Source: Lachnospiraceae bacterium (GTDB lineage: Bacteria; Bacillota; Clostridia; Lachnospirales; Lachnospiraceae). From it: DNA of 9,734 nt. The stretch spans positions 1-9,734 of the forward strand of contig JAGCXJ010000239.1 in the NCBI GenBank assembly GCA_017961385.1, in the 5' to 3' direction. The notes under the pieces are model-generated. The model searched no databases. It saw only the letters and a program-made list of their open reading frames with translations, and was not told the origin of the DNA. Below, piece by piece: positions 1 to 6,548 of this stretch (its first letter is position 1; every line of letters starts with the position of its first letter). The translations under genes and the position numbers were made by a program.

Positions 1-370
1 GAATGACCTTTAATGCTTTATATATCTTTAGCTGATCCCACACCCATACAGTCAGAAAAGCAATAAAAAGCATCCAGATCATGCCGAACATGCCCATGCC
101 AAAGTACGGCCATTTGCCATAGTCATTAAGGCTGTACGGTGCCCATGATATCATCGCAAATACAAACAGTCGAAGTGCATACCTGGCTTTATTCCTCGTA
201 TACTGATATCCCTGTGCCAGAAGAAGAGCCATTCCCGGTCCTGTCAGACGGCCTATAAAATGCAGGCACTGTCCCGCCACAGATCGCGTCGGTATGAATG
301 CCCACGTGATATGATCTATGAGCATAGCGATGATAAGCAAGTACTTAAGCTGATTACGGTTAATCTTCAT
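1..370 (-). CDS. TraX-family integral membrane protein, C-terminus beyond window
   Basis: This is an open reading frame of 123 codons that starts with ATG at 370 and runs off the left edge without a stop. The N-terminus (MKINRNQLKYLLIIAMLIDH) followed by a first hydrophobic helix, the motif FIGRLTGPGMALLLAQGY near residues 43-60, a helix around ALRLFVFAMISWAPYSL and another at FGMIWMLFIAFLTVWVW match the TraX family. In the F plasmid TraX acetylates pilin; the many chromosomal relatives in Clostridia have no proven role, and some resemble membrane acyltransferases. The start is supported by an AAGGGGG ribosome site 9 bases upstream. That site lies inside the remains of a methyltransferase gene whose TAA directly abuts this ATG, so the two were probably once translated together. 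The family call is from recognition of the sequence; the biochemical role is unknown. Confidence 0.75.
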   Translation of the reverse strand, partial: MKINRNQLKYLLIIAMLIDHITWAFIPTRSVAGQCLHFIGRLTGPGMALLLAQGYQYTRNKARYALRLFVFAMISWAPYSLNDYGKWPYFGMGMFGMIWMLFIAFLTVWVWDQLKIYKALKVI

Positions 371-610
371 TTATTTAATCCCCCTTACTCCCGTCTGCAT
401 ATTTGAAAGCCACAGGATCTCAATGGCTTTAAATCCGCAGTCTAGCATCAGTTTCAGATGCTCATTTATAGTTGTTATCGAAAAAACAATCCTTTTCCTT
501 ATCGTTGAATATGTTTTTCTGCTTCTTCAGGTGTATTCCCCTGTCTTACCTGAAAGCATCAACCTGTTGTAAGCAAACCTCACATTAGTCATATCAGCAC
601 TAATAAGACT
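371..610 (-). pseudogene. Broken C-terminal fragment of a SAM-dependent methyltransferase
   Basis: Translating the minus strand gives a C-terminus that includes INEHLKLMLDCGFKAIEIL and then WLSNMQTGVRGIK before TAA at 373-371. This is the usual ending of UbiE-like class I methyltransferases (a helix, then 'CGFK..E.LW.S..Q.G...IK'). Upstream in the same frame are 27 codons including ADMTNVRFAYNRLMLSGKTG, then a TGA at 529-527. Between about 531 and 502 the family-like peptide (TPEEAEKHIQR) is in a different frame, so the fragment reads as two compensating indels plus a stop. The SAM-binding Rossmann half is absent: further upstream are stops in all frames and a short tandem repeat. I see no start codon with a ribosome site. 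It is unlike the methyltransferase domain of the neighbouring 722-2551 gene, so it is not a recent copy of it. A sequencing error could explain the indels but not the missing N-terminal half. Confidence 0.55.
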
Positions 611-648
611 TTATATGATGGGTTTATCTTAATCAAGTATTTAAAGCC

Positions 649-711
649 AAGATGCAGATATCACAAAGTAAGATGCAGTTATCCGTGATCAAGATACATA
701 CAGTACATATC
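649..711. repeat. Degenerate 21-bp tandem repeat, three units
   Basis: On the plus strand three consecutive 21-base units begin at 649, 670 and 691, each with AAGAT. Units 1 and 2 share AAGATGCAG followed by A/T and TATC (13 of 14 bases). Unit 3 keeps AAGAT and ends in ATATC but is diverged in the middle. Part of unit 2 running into unit 3 (ATCCGTGATCAAG, 681-693) also resembles the end of the fusion gene at 738-750 (ATCCGTAATCAAG, 12 of 13). The array sits in the non-coding gap downstream of the fusion gene's stop. It could be a protein-binding array (two helical turns per unit) or a scar of slippage and duplication; nothing in the sequence decides which. Confidence 0.5.
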
Positions 712-721
712 TGTCGCCTGA

Positions 722-2551
722 TCACTTCCGGTCAGATAATCCGTAATCAAGCCTCATAAGAGCCTTCCCGTTTGGAAGACCCTCAACAGATCTGTTTCTT
801 TCCATGTATCCGATCTTTTCCATTTCGCAACTGAGCTCATCCCCATCGATCCTATGATGAATATCATCCAGTCCGTCAAAGCAATGCAGGTAAGGCGAAT
901 CAGATACCCATTTTTGCATATCGGTATTGATCTGAATTATGCATGATACATATCTTGGCTGTATCTTTTTTACAGCATTTAAAAACGCTTCATAACCGAT
1001 ATACTCTATAACAAGATCAGCTATGACAAGCTCTGATTCTGGAAGTCTGTCAACGTCTTTTGTAAGATTAAGACACAGGCACTCAAGTATCCCGCAAAGA
1101 TCAGGATATCTTTCATAAACCGCTTTCAGATATTCTTTGTTTATATCTATGCCGTAGACTTTTTTATACTTTTCCTTGGATATATGTTCAAGACCGTTTC
1201 CAGCCGCAATGCCAAATATCATGCATGTGGAGACATCAAAGAGTTCAAATTGCTGCTTCATCATTTTGTTTAATGTCTGAAGCTGTCTGACACTGTCAAG
1301 TCTCATGTGATTCTCATAATCACTCAGACTGATATCCTCCCATGGATTTGTATCCTTTCTTATTAACGAAAAGTACATTCTGTCTTCATACTTGCCGTCG
1401 ATATAGAAATAATCCCTGAGAGTGCCTTCATATTCAAAACCGCATTTTTCTATCACTCTTCTTGACGGGGTATTTGAAGGCCGTACGCAGATCTGAACTT
1501 TGTGAAATCCTATCTGATAAAAACCGTAGTCAATTACTGCATTTGTTGCTTCACTCGCATATCCCCTGCCCTGAAAAGATCTTCCTATGCAGTATTCGAT
1601 CTCACCGAAGTGATTATTCCCGTCCACCAAAAAATATGCTATCTGGCCTATGCATTCACCGGATTCTTTTTCTATCACAGCCCATCTGAAGTAATAGTCA
1701 TTGTTATAGCCTTCTATATATTTGTTTAAAAGGCTTCTTACAGAATCGATCGTCTTGTATGACGGTTCTCCGTACATATGCTGAATGCTGTCATCGGCTG
1801 CCCAGTTGCTTAACATCGATTTCGCATCCTCATATGTAAATCTTCTGAGCAAGAGCCTGTCTGTGACGATTTCTCCTGTACTGCAGGGATTAAGACCATC
1901 CTTCAGATATCTGACAACATCGATAAGATCATCTTTGACAGTCTCCGAAATACTTATCATCTCATCGTCTGCAGGCAGAAGATCAGGGACCATTATAGGT
2001 CTTAATCCTCCATTAGCTGCCGATCTTACTCCGTTGTATGAATCCTCTATCGCATAAGCTCTATTGTATGAAACATTCAGCCTGTCACAGGCAAGCATAA
2101 ATATCTCAGGATCGGGCTTGCTCCTTTTTACCATATCACCTGTAACGATCTCGTCAAAGTAATCAAGGATACCTGCATCCCTAAGCTGATTTACTACCGT
2201 CTGTCTTTTCGTTGACGAAGCCAAGGCTATCTTTTTATTATTTTGCTTCAAAAATCGAAGTATCTCGTATACTCCGATCTTGACAGGAAGCCTTCCGCCG
2301 TCATATCTTTCATGATACATCCTGGATGCTTCCTTCGCATACTCATCATATGGAAAGTCATCACCATAAGCCTCGATCATGATCTCTCTTGTCCTTTTAT
2401 CGGTAGTTCCCGTACAGGCAAGATATGGCTTTTTAATGTTCTTTATATCATATTTATCTGCAAGTTCTATCCAGCAGTTCATGGTGGCTCTTTCCGAATC
2501 AAAGATAACACCATCCATATCAAATACTACAGCATCAAAGTCTTTCATCAT
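722..2551 (-). CDS. Three-domain fusion: HAD phosphatase, GNAT acetyltransferase, SAM methyltransferase
   Basis: One uninterrupted 609-residue chain carries three enzymes. Residues about 1-218 are a beta-phosphoglucomutase/phosphatase-like HAD: nucleophile D11 and acid D13 (FDMDGV), motif II S112 (ASSTKR), K145 (KPDPEIF) and E169-D170 (AIEDSYNG), with a helical cap between motifs I and II. Residues about 228-398 are a RimJ/RimL-type GNAT (TDRLLLRRF; acetyl-CoA loop QGRGYA at 327-332; NTPSRRVIEKCGF). Residues about 402-605 are a class I methyltransferase: SAM loop FGIAAGNGLEHI (446-457), acidic D469 in VYGIDINKEYL, and ADLVIEYIGY (511-520). All expected catalytic or cofactor motifs are intact, so each domain is probably active in the cytoplasm; substrates are unknown. 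The start could be either of two adjacent ATGs (2551 or 2548); GGTG lies 2 bases before the first and 5 before the second, which slightly favours 2548. It follows the Cof phosphatase stop by 10 bases and is the last intact enzyme of the operon. Confidence 0.9.
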   Translation of the reverse strand: MMKDFDAVVFDMDGVIFDSERATMNCWIELADKYDIKNIKKPYLACTGTTDKRTREIMIEAYGDDFPYDEYAKEASRMYHERYDGGRLPVKIGVYEILRFLKQNNKKIALASSTKRQTVVNQLRDAGILDYFDEIVTGDMVKRSKPDPEIFMLACDRLNVSYNRAYAIEDSYNGVRSAANGGLRPIMVPDLLPADDEMISISETVKDDLIDVVRYLKDGLNPCSTGEIVTDRLLLRRFTYEDAKSMLSNWAADDSIQHMYGEPSYKTIDSVRSLLNKYIEGYNNDYYFRWAVIEKESGECIGQIAYFLVDGNNHFGEIEYCIGRSFQGRGYASEATNAVIDYGFYQIGFHKVQICVRPSNTPSRRVIEKCGFEYEGTLRDYFYIDGKYEDRMYFSLIRKDTNPWEDISLSDYENHMRLDSVRQLQTLNKMMKQQFELFDVSTCMIFGIAAGNGLEHISKEKYKKVYGIDINKEYLKAVYERYPDLCGILECLCLNLTKDVDRLPESELVIADLVIEYIGYEAFLNAVKKIQPRYVSCIIQINTDMQKWVSDSPYLHCFDGLDDIHHRIDGDELSCEMEKIGYMERNRSVEGLPNGKALMRLDYGLSDRK

Positions 2552-2561
2552 TTCACCAAAA

Positions 2562-3380
2562 CTATATCCTTACATTGGCGGCCAGCCATTTTGCCACTCC
2601 GTCATCTTCATTGCTCTCTATTACCGCACTGGCCACAGCCTTAAGCTCGTCAGCGGCATTTGATACCGCATAGCATTCATCCGATATCTCAAACATCGGA
2701 ATATCGTTAACGGCATCTCCGAAACTGATCACTTTTTCACAGCCCCACATATCCTTAAGCTTTTTGACAGCATTAAATTTCGATGCATTTGCCGGCATGA
2801 TCTCGCACCAGTATTCCGGTCTGTAGAGCTCCTGCTGGATCGTGCAGCGATATCCAGGATCGTTTGAAAAGATATCATATACAGGCAACAGTTCCTCTTT
2901 TTCACCTATACAGGTAAAATAGAACATCTCTCCCTCATACAGACTATCAATGTCTGTGACCGCTCTGAATCTCTTGTCGCCCTGTCGCATGCTCAGATAT
3001 CTTCTTACTCCCTCGTTTTCGTATTGTGGCATCCATGAGACTCTCTCAATCCCGTCAATGAAGGAATAGACCATCGGACTTATACCGAATCGCTCAAGGG
3101 TCTGTCTTACCTTTAATCTCTCTTCAAGCGTAAAATCCTCGCGAGAAAGGATCTCTCCCGTCGAAGGCTTGAATATGAATGCTCCGTTATATGCGATCAC
3201 CGGTATCTTTGTAGACAGTCCCTTCGTAACCTTTGAAGCGGATACCAAGGATCTCGCAGTCGCATAAGTAAACAGCATTCCCTTATCAACAAGATCATTT
3301 ATAACCTGTATGCTGTAAGGATTTATGCTATCCTTTTTATTGAGCAATGTGCCGTCTAGATCGGTAACGTATAATATCAT
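2562..3380 (-). CDS. Cof-type HAD-IIB family phosphatase
   Basis: A full-length 272-residue member of the Cof/YidA-like branch of the haloacid dehalogenase family, cytoplasmic Mg-dependent hydrolases acting on sugar phosphates, flavin mononucleotide and similar small phosphoesters. Visible motifs are D7 and D9 in VTDLDGTLLN, T41 in YATARS, K201 in NASKFNAVKKL, and G221-D222 with N225-D226 in SFGDAVNDIPMF. The large alpha/beta cap expected of type IIB lies between motifs II and III (about residues 85-190). The ribosome site GGAG is 8 bases before ATG 3380 and overlaps the last codons of the GNAT gene, which ends 3 bases upstream, so translation is probably coupled. It is followed after 10 bases by a fusion gene carrying another, different HAD domain, so the operon encodes two phosphatases. 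The exact substrate cannot be read from the sequence. Confidence 0.92.
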   Translation of the reverse strand: MILYVTDLDGTLLNKKDSINPYSIQVINDLVDKGMLFTYATARSLVSASKVTKGLSTKIPVIAYNGAFIFKPSTGEILSREDFTLEERLKVRQTLERFGISPMVYSFIDGIERVSWMPQYENEGVRRYLSMRQGDKRFRAVTDIDSLYEGEMFYFTCIGEKEELLPVYDIFSNDPGYRCTIQQELYRPEYWCEIMPANASKFNAVKKLKDMWGCEKVISFGDAVNDIPMFEISDECYAVSNAADELKAVASAVIESNEDDGVAKWLAANVRI

Positions 3381-3383
3381 CTG

Positions 3384-3836
3384 TCATTCTCCTGCCGGTA
3401 TCGCGTCATTAAGACTCTTGTTTCGATAGTTAAGATTTGTCCTTAGAGAATAACCCTGCTTTTCCCAGAATTCATTGGCATTATCGTTATCCTTAAAGAC
3501 AAGTCCGAATATCTTTTGTATTCCTTCTTCCTTAAGAGCCTTCTCCGCAAGCGATACAAGATGTGCTGCTATTCCCATGCGGCGATAGTCCTTGTGAACA
3601 CACATGTGATGAACAATAGCACGACGCCCGTCATGCCCCGTCAGTATCACTCCTACTATCTTACCATCATTTAGAGCAGCGAAGCATGTATTGGGATTTC
3701 TCTTTAAGTAGCGCTCTATCCCTTCACGTGAATCATCGACCGGATTTAGAGCCCTTTTGCTCTGCTCGGTGCTCATCCATAATTCATATATCGCATCATA
3801 ATCATCTATTGTCACTACTTTTGTTGTAAATTCCAT
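3384..3836 (-). CDS. GNAT-family N-acetyltransferase
   Basis: A 150-residue stand-alone acetyltransferase. The core reads CFAALNDGKIVGVILTGHDG (51-70, strands 2-4 region), then MCVHKDYRRMGIAAHLVSLA (78-97) with the acetyl-CoA pyrophosphate loop RRMGIA, and a C-terminal NANEFWEKQGY typical of the fold. Known relatives acetylate amino groups of small molecules or protein N-termini; the target here is not identifiable. The frame stays open upstream to an ATG at 3968, but that would run 113 bases into the permease gene and adds residues not like a GNAT. ATG 3836 has AGGAG 7 bases before it and begins MEFTTKVVTIDDYDAIYELW, a normal GNAT start, so I use it. It lies 19 bases after the second permease and 3 bases before the phosphatase gene, inside the operon. 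Confidence 0.9.
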   Translation of the reverse strand: MEFTTKVVTIDDYDAIYELWMSTEQSKRALNPVDDSREGIERYLKRNPNTCFAALNDGKIVGVILTGHDGRRAIVHHMCVHKDYRRMGIAAHLVSLAEKALKEEGIQKIFGLVFKDNDNANEFWEKQGYSLRTNLNYRNKSLNDAIPAGE

Positions 3837-3855
3837 TGTTTTTCTCCTATCTTGA

Positions 3856-4680
3856 TCAGGAACCTGTTCCGTCAAATCTTTTAGCTCCCAGCATCCAGAA
3901 CTTGTAACTGAGGTAAAAAAAGGCAATTCCGATAATCGGCGAGAGCTTTGATAATAGCGGAATCTCATCAGGTCTTAATATCACTATCCCCGGATAATAC
4001 GCTATGAAAGCTATCGGTATGACAAATGTAAAGATCACCTTGAATATTCCGTCAAAGATGCTTACAGGATATCTGGCATAATCTTTAAATCTGAACATTA
4101 CTACCATAACATATCCGGAACGCACTATCCAAAAGCATGTTGCCGCAGCGGCATTCATGATCGCAATCATGAACAGTGATGCCGTTATCAGCAAGAGTAT
4201 CAGCTGTATCATGGTCACAACTGTTACGGGGATGCCCAGATGCAACCATGAATAAGCAAGCACCGCTATTCCGAATACAAACTGTCCCAGCCCCTTAACG
4301 TCAAACACTTCTGATATAAAGTAAAAGAATACATTTATCGGTCTGAAACAGTACTTTATAAAATCACCCGATTCAACCGAATATCTCAGACTCCAGTTAT
4401 TGTCAAAAAGACACTGCAGCGGTGTGAGCGCTATAAGCGAAAATCCATATAGAAACAGCATCTCATGGTAGTTCCATCCGTTTATTGAAGGAAAGTTCTT
4501 AAACAGTATATAAAATGACATAAACCCTACAACATTGGTAAGTATCATGCCAAATGTGGATATGATGAAATCAGCCCTGTAGCTCATCTTGCTCTTAAGA
4601 TCCTGAACTATCACTTTACGGTAAATACGGGCATAAAATCCAAATCCTCTTTTTCTCTTTAAAGCCAGTTCATTATTCAT
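3856..4680 (-). CDS. ABC-2 family exporter permease, second subunit
   Basis: A 274-residue membrane protein with a basic N-terminus (ALKRKRGFGFYARIYRKV) and about six hydrophobic segments: roughly residues 37-60, 73-92, 117-148, 152-187, 209-235 and 246-264. The motifs ESGDFIKYCFRPINVFF (103-119) and YPVSIFDGIFKVIFTFVIP (204-222) mark the permease family usually paired with a long-form ATPase in three-gene 'uncharacterised ABC-2' exporters (COG3694/COG4587/COG4586 type, some members linked to drug or viologen efflux). It would form the membrane channel with the 4683-5492 product. Its start has GGAGG 6 bases upstream, within the end of the preceding permease gene, and the gap is only 2 bases, pointing to coupled translation and a fixed subunit ratio. 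The exported substrate is unknown. Confidence 0.88.
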   Translation of the reverse strand: MNNELALKRKRGFGFYARIYRKVIVQDLKSKMSYRADFIISTFGMILTNVVGFMSFYILFKNFPSINGWNYHEMLFLYGFSLIALTPLQCLFDNNWSLRYSVESGDFIKYCFRPINVFFYFISEVFDVKGLGQFVFGIAVLAYSWLHLGIPVTVVTMIQLILLLITASLFMIAIMNAAAATCFWIVRSGYVMVVMFRFKDYARYPVSIFDGIFKVIFTFVIPIAFIAYYPGIVILRPDEIPLLSKLSPIIGIAFFYLSYKFWMLGAKRFDGTGS

Positions 4681-4682
4681 AT

Positions 4683-5492
4683 TCAGCCTCCGTTAACCGT
4701 TATTCTTTTAACCGAAAAGTTCCAGAAAGCCCTGCTTGCTATAGACAGTATCACACACCATACAGCCTGTATGGCAAGCATAGTTAAGATACCTGAATCA
4801 AATGTATACCCCTGCTTTTCCAACAATATGTTAAGAGGCGTGTCATATATGCATCTGAAAGGCATGAACTCAATAACTATTCGCAGCTTTTCCGGAAAGA
4901 AGACAAGCGGTATCGTTGCTCCCGAAAGCAAGAGCACTACACTCTCCTTTACTATATTGATCCCCCAGGTTGATTCCGTATAAAGACAAATGGTAGCAAC
5001 AAACATCTCTATATAGAAATTGACTAAGAGCGCCAGTATTACGGATATGACAAACATGAGCGCATTAAGTCCTAAATGAATGGCGCCATGGGTTATGAAA
5101 TATACCACGATGAATGTCGGTAAAAAAGTTAAAAAGAATGTCATCACATTGTTTCCGAAATAATTGAAGAACATATATCTTCTGTAGTTCATCGGCTTAA
5201 GCAGATCAAGGATTATCGCGCCTGACTGTATCGATCTGCTCATGTTCCATACAATGTACATCTCTAAAAAATTAAACAGCGCCGTGGCAAGAACAAGATA
5301 GATGATGGTATCGGTAAAAGTCATGCCGTTTACTATGGGTGAAGGCGAAGATGCATAAATCGACCTCCACAGATAGTAGATCAGTGTAAGATATATCAGA
5401 TTTCCAAGGATCGTAACAATGGTTCCTAGCCTATATTGCAATTCCTGGATTATCCCCGCCCTGGTAAGTGCCAGATACTTTCTCATATTCAT
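4683..5492 (-). CDS. ABC-2 family exporter permease, first subunit
   Basis: A 269-residue permease with about six membrane segments: roughly residues 22-46, 60-82, 108-134, 141-170, 184-200 and 235-257. The motifs QSGAIILDLLKPMNYRRYMF (89-108) and LSGATIPLVFFPEKLR (189-204) followed by MPFRCIYDTPLN are those of the ABC-2 subfamily that works as a heteromeric pair. Three in-frame ATGs exist at 5507, 5492 and 5486. AGGGAG at 5504-5499 is placed 6 bases before 5492 and could not serve 5507, so I choose 5492 (MNMRKYLALTRAG). The start lies inside the ATPase gene, giving a 62-base out-of-frame overlap, which suggests tight translational coupling with the ATPase. Together with the 3856-4680 product it should form the translocation path. 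Confidence 0.88.
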   Translation of the reverse strand: MNMRKYLALTRAGIIQELQYRLGTIVTILGNLIYLTLIYYLWRSIYASSPSPIVNGMTFTDTIIYLVLATALFNFLEMYIVWNMSRSIQSGAIILDLLKPMNYRRYMFFNYFGNNVMTFFLTFLPTFIVVYFITHGAIHLGLNALMFVISVILALLVNFYIEMFVATICLYTESTWGINIVKESVVLLLSGATIPLVFFPEKLRIVIEFMPFRCIYDTPLNILLEKQGYTFDSGILTMLAIQAVWCVILSIASRAFWNFSVKRITVNGG

Positions 5493-6432
5493 CAGCTTCT
5501 CCCTCATAAATCTTCTTTATAACTTCCTCAGTTGAAATCTCTTCGAGCTTGATATCAAGGATCTTTCCTTTTTTCTGATACTCGGAAATGACACTCATGA
5601 CATCCGTCTTTGACTCATCGATCAGCTTTTCTTCCCATACATCTCCGGGGAGTCTTAATTTAAGCGTCCTGTATGATCCGAAATATGTCTTGAGATGATC
5701 GATATCATTGTCATATATCATCTTGCCGTGATCTATGATGACTATCCTCTCGCACAGAGCATCTACATCTCCCATATCATGTGTTGTCAGGATGACTGTT
5801 GTCTTTTTCCTTTTATTGAGTTCTTTTATCAGCTCACGTATCTTTGCCTTCATAGAGACATCAAGTCCTATAGTCGGCTCATCCAGAAAGACTATCTTCG
5901 GATTATGCAAAAATGCAGCTAAAATATCACTTAGTGTTCTCTGTCCCAAAGACATCTGTCTTACTGTCTTATGCAACAGAGGTTCAAGATCCACCAGGCT
6001 CTCATAGAGCTTTATCATTTCCTCATATTCTTTATCAGGTATAAGATATATTTCCTTTAAGAGCTTAAATGACTCTATAAGAGGAAGCGACCACCATAAC
6101 TGGCTTCGCTGGCCGAATACGACACCGATGTTTTCGGCATTTTTGGTCCTGTTTTTGTAGGGAACGCAACCGTTTACCATGATCTCTCCCCTTGTCGGTT
6201 CCAAAACTCCCGTCATCATCTTTATAGTCGTTGACTTGCCGGCACCGTTAGGTCCCAGATATCCGACGATCTGGCCTTTGGGGATCTTTACGGATATATC
6301 ATCAACAGCAGTCACGATCCTGTAGTCTCTTGAAAAGAGATCCATAAAGCTTCCCTTTAAGCCTTCACGTCTGTTTAAGACCTTGAATTCTTTTACTATC
6401 CCTTTCATTACTATTGCGTAATCTTCATTCAT
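5431..6432 (-). CDS. ABC-2 exporter ATP-binding subunit (COG4586-like)
   Basis: A 333-residue ATPase, longer than a minimal ABC domain. Visible are an N-terminal extension with FKVLNRREGLKGSFMDLFSR (16-35) typical of this subfamily, Walker A GPNGAGKST (60-68), Q-loop Q108 in VVFGQRSQLWW, signature MSLGQRTLSDI (160-170), Walker B IVFLDEP (180-186), and switch histidine H218 in LTTHDMGDVDALC. The signature has SLGQ instead of SGGQ, which is normal for this branch. A regulatory-like C-terminal segment (about 245-333) follows. It energises the two permeases encoded directly downstream. ATG 6432 has AAGGAGG about 10 bases upstream, and the gene is the first of the operon, about 30 bases from a predicted start of transcription. 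The last 20 or so residues are read from DNA shared with the permease gene. Confidence 0.93.
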   Translation of the reverse strand: MNEDYAIVMKGIVKEFKVLNRREGLKGSFMDLFSRDYRIVTAVDDISVKIPKGQIVGYLGPNGAGKSTTIKMMTGVLEPTRGEIMVNGCVPYKNRTKNAENIGVVFGQRSQLWWSLPLIESFKLLKEIYLIPDKEYEEMIKLYESLVDLEPLLHKTVRQMSLGQRTLSDILAAFLHNPKIVFLDEPTIGLDVSMKAKIRELIKELNKRKKTTVILTTHDMGDVDALCERIVIIDHGKMIYDNDIDHLKTYFGSYRTLKLRLPGDVWEEKLIDESKTDVMSVISEYQKKGKILDIKLEEISTEEVIKKIYEGEADEYEKVSGTYQGGDNPGIAI

Positions 6433-6447
6433 AATGTGCGCCCCTCC

Positions 6448-6476
6448 TTGTAAATTTTTATGATTTGGATTATACT
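6448..6476 (+). promoter_or_regulatory. Predicted promoter of the AraC-type regulator gene
   Basis: On the plus strand TTGTAA (6448-6453, 4 of 6 matches to TTGACA) and TATACT (6471-6476, 5 of 6 matches to TATAAT) are 17 bases apart, the ideal spacing. The -10 shares bases with the leftward -10, so the two polymerases could not both occupy the region. The transcript would start near 6483 with a leader of about 66 bases that includes the ATTTTAT repeats. Confidence 0.45.
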
Positions 6477-6497
6477 CTGCTTAAAAAGGAAAAAATA
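6469..6497 (-). promoter_or_regulatory. Predicted promoter of the exporter operon
   Basis: On the minus strand a perfect -10 (TATAAT, 6474-6469) lies 36 bases before the ATPase start codon. At 17 bases upstream the -35 position (6497-6492) is TATTTT, a poor match to TTGACA. A consensus -10 with a weak -35, and repeated motifs just upstream, fits a promoter that needs an activator. Transcription would begin near 6462. Confidence 0.5.
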
Positions 6498-6500
6498 GCC

Positions 6501-6533
6501 ATAAAATTCTCAGATTTTATAACAATTTTATAA
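6501..6533. promoter_or_regulatory. Candidate operator: inverted plus direct ATTTTAT repeats
   Basis: ATAAAAT (6501-6507) and ATTTTAT (6514-6520) form a perfect 7-bp inverted repeat with a 6-base spacer. ATTTTATAA then recurs at 6514-6522 and 6525-6533, exactly 11 bases apart, so both copies face the same side of the helix. The block lies directly upstream of the weak -35 of the exporter promoter and downstream of the regulator's own predicted start. That placement suits activation of the exporter and repression of its own gene by the adjacent AraC-type protein. AT-richness makes such repeats easier to find by chance. Confidence 0.4.
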
Positions 6534-6548
6534 GAGGTATGGAAAATA

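Larger units (their letters stand above)
371..721. other. 351-base gap without an intact gene
   Basis: The stretch between the stop of the fusion gene (722) and the TraX start (370) holds only the methyltransferase fragment (610-371) and the 21-bp repeat (649-711). I found no GC-rich hairpin followed by a T-run on either strand, so no convincing terminator separates the fusion gene from the TraX gene. I also found no clear -35/-10 pair pointing left. Read-through from the exporter operon into the TraX gene is therefore possible. Confidence 0.5.

Noticed and set aside
649..711. CRISPR-like array
   Set aside because: The units are contiguous with no unique spacers, only three, and diverged; there is no leader or cas gene.
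712..760. Alternative frame reading past the fusion stop (ending SDQATDMYCMYLDHG)
   Set aside because: It has no start or family match and runs into the repeat; the fusion frame ending GLSDRK at 722 is open throughout and carries the domains.
1462..2663. Several plus-strand open frames of 75-133 codons opposite the fusion and Cof genes
   Set aside because: They are shadows of well-supported minus-strand genes, without family motifs or ribosome sites.
3837..3968. N-terminal extension of the GNAT frame to an ATG at 3968
   Set aside because: It would run 113 bases into the permease gene, has no ribosome site, and its residues do not look like a GNAT; the internal ATG 3836 has AGGAG at 7 bases.
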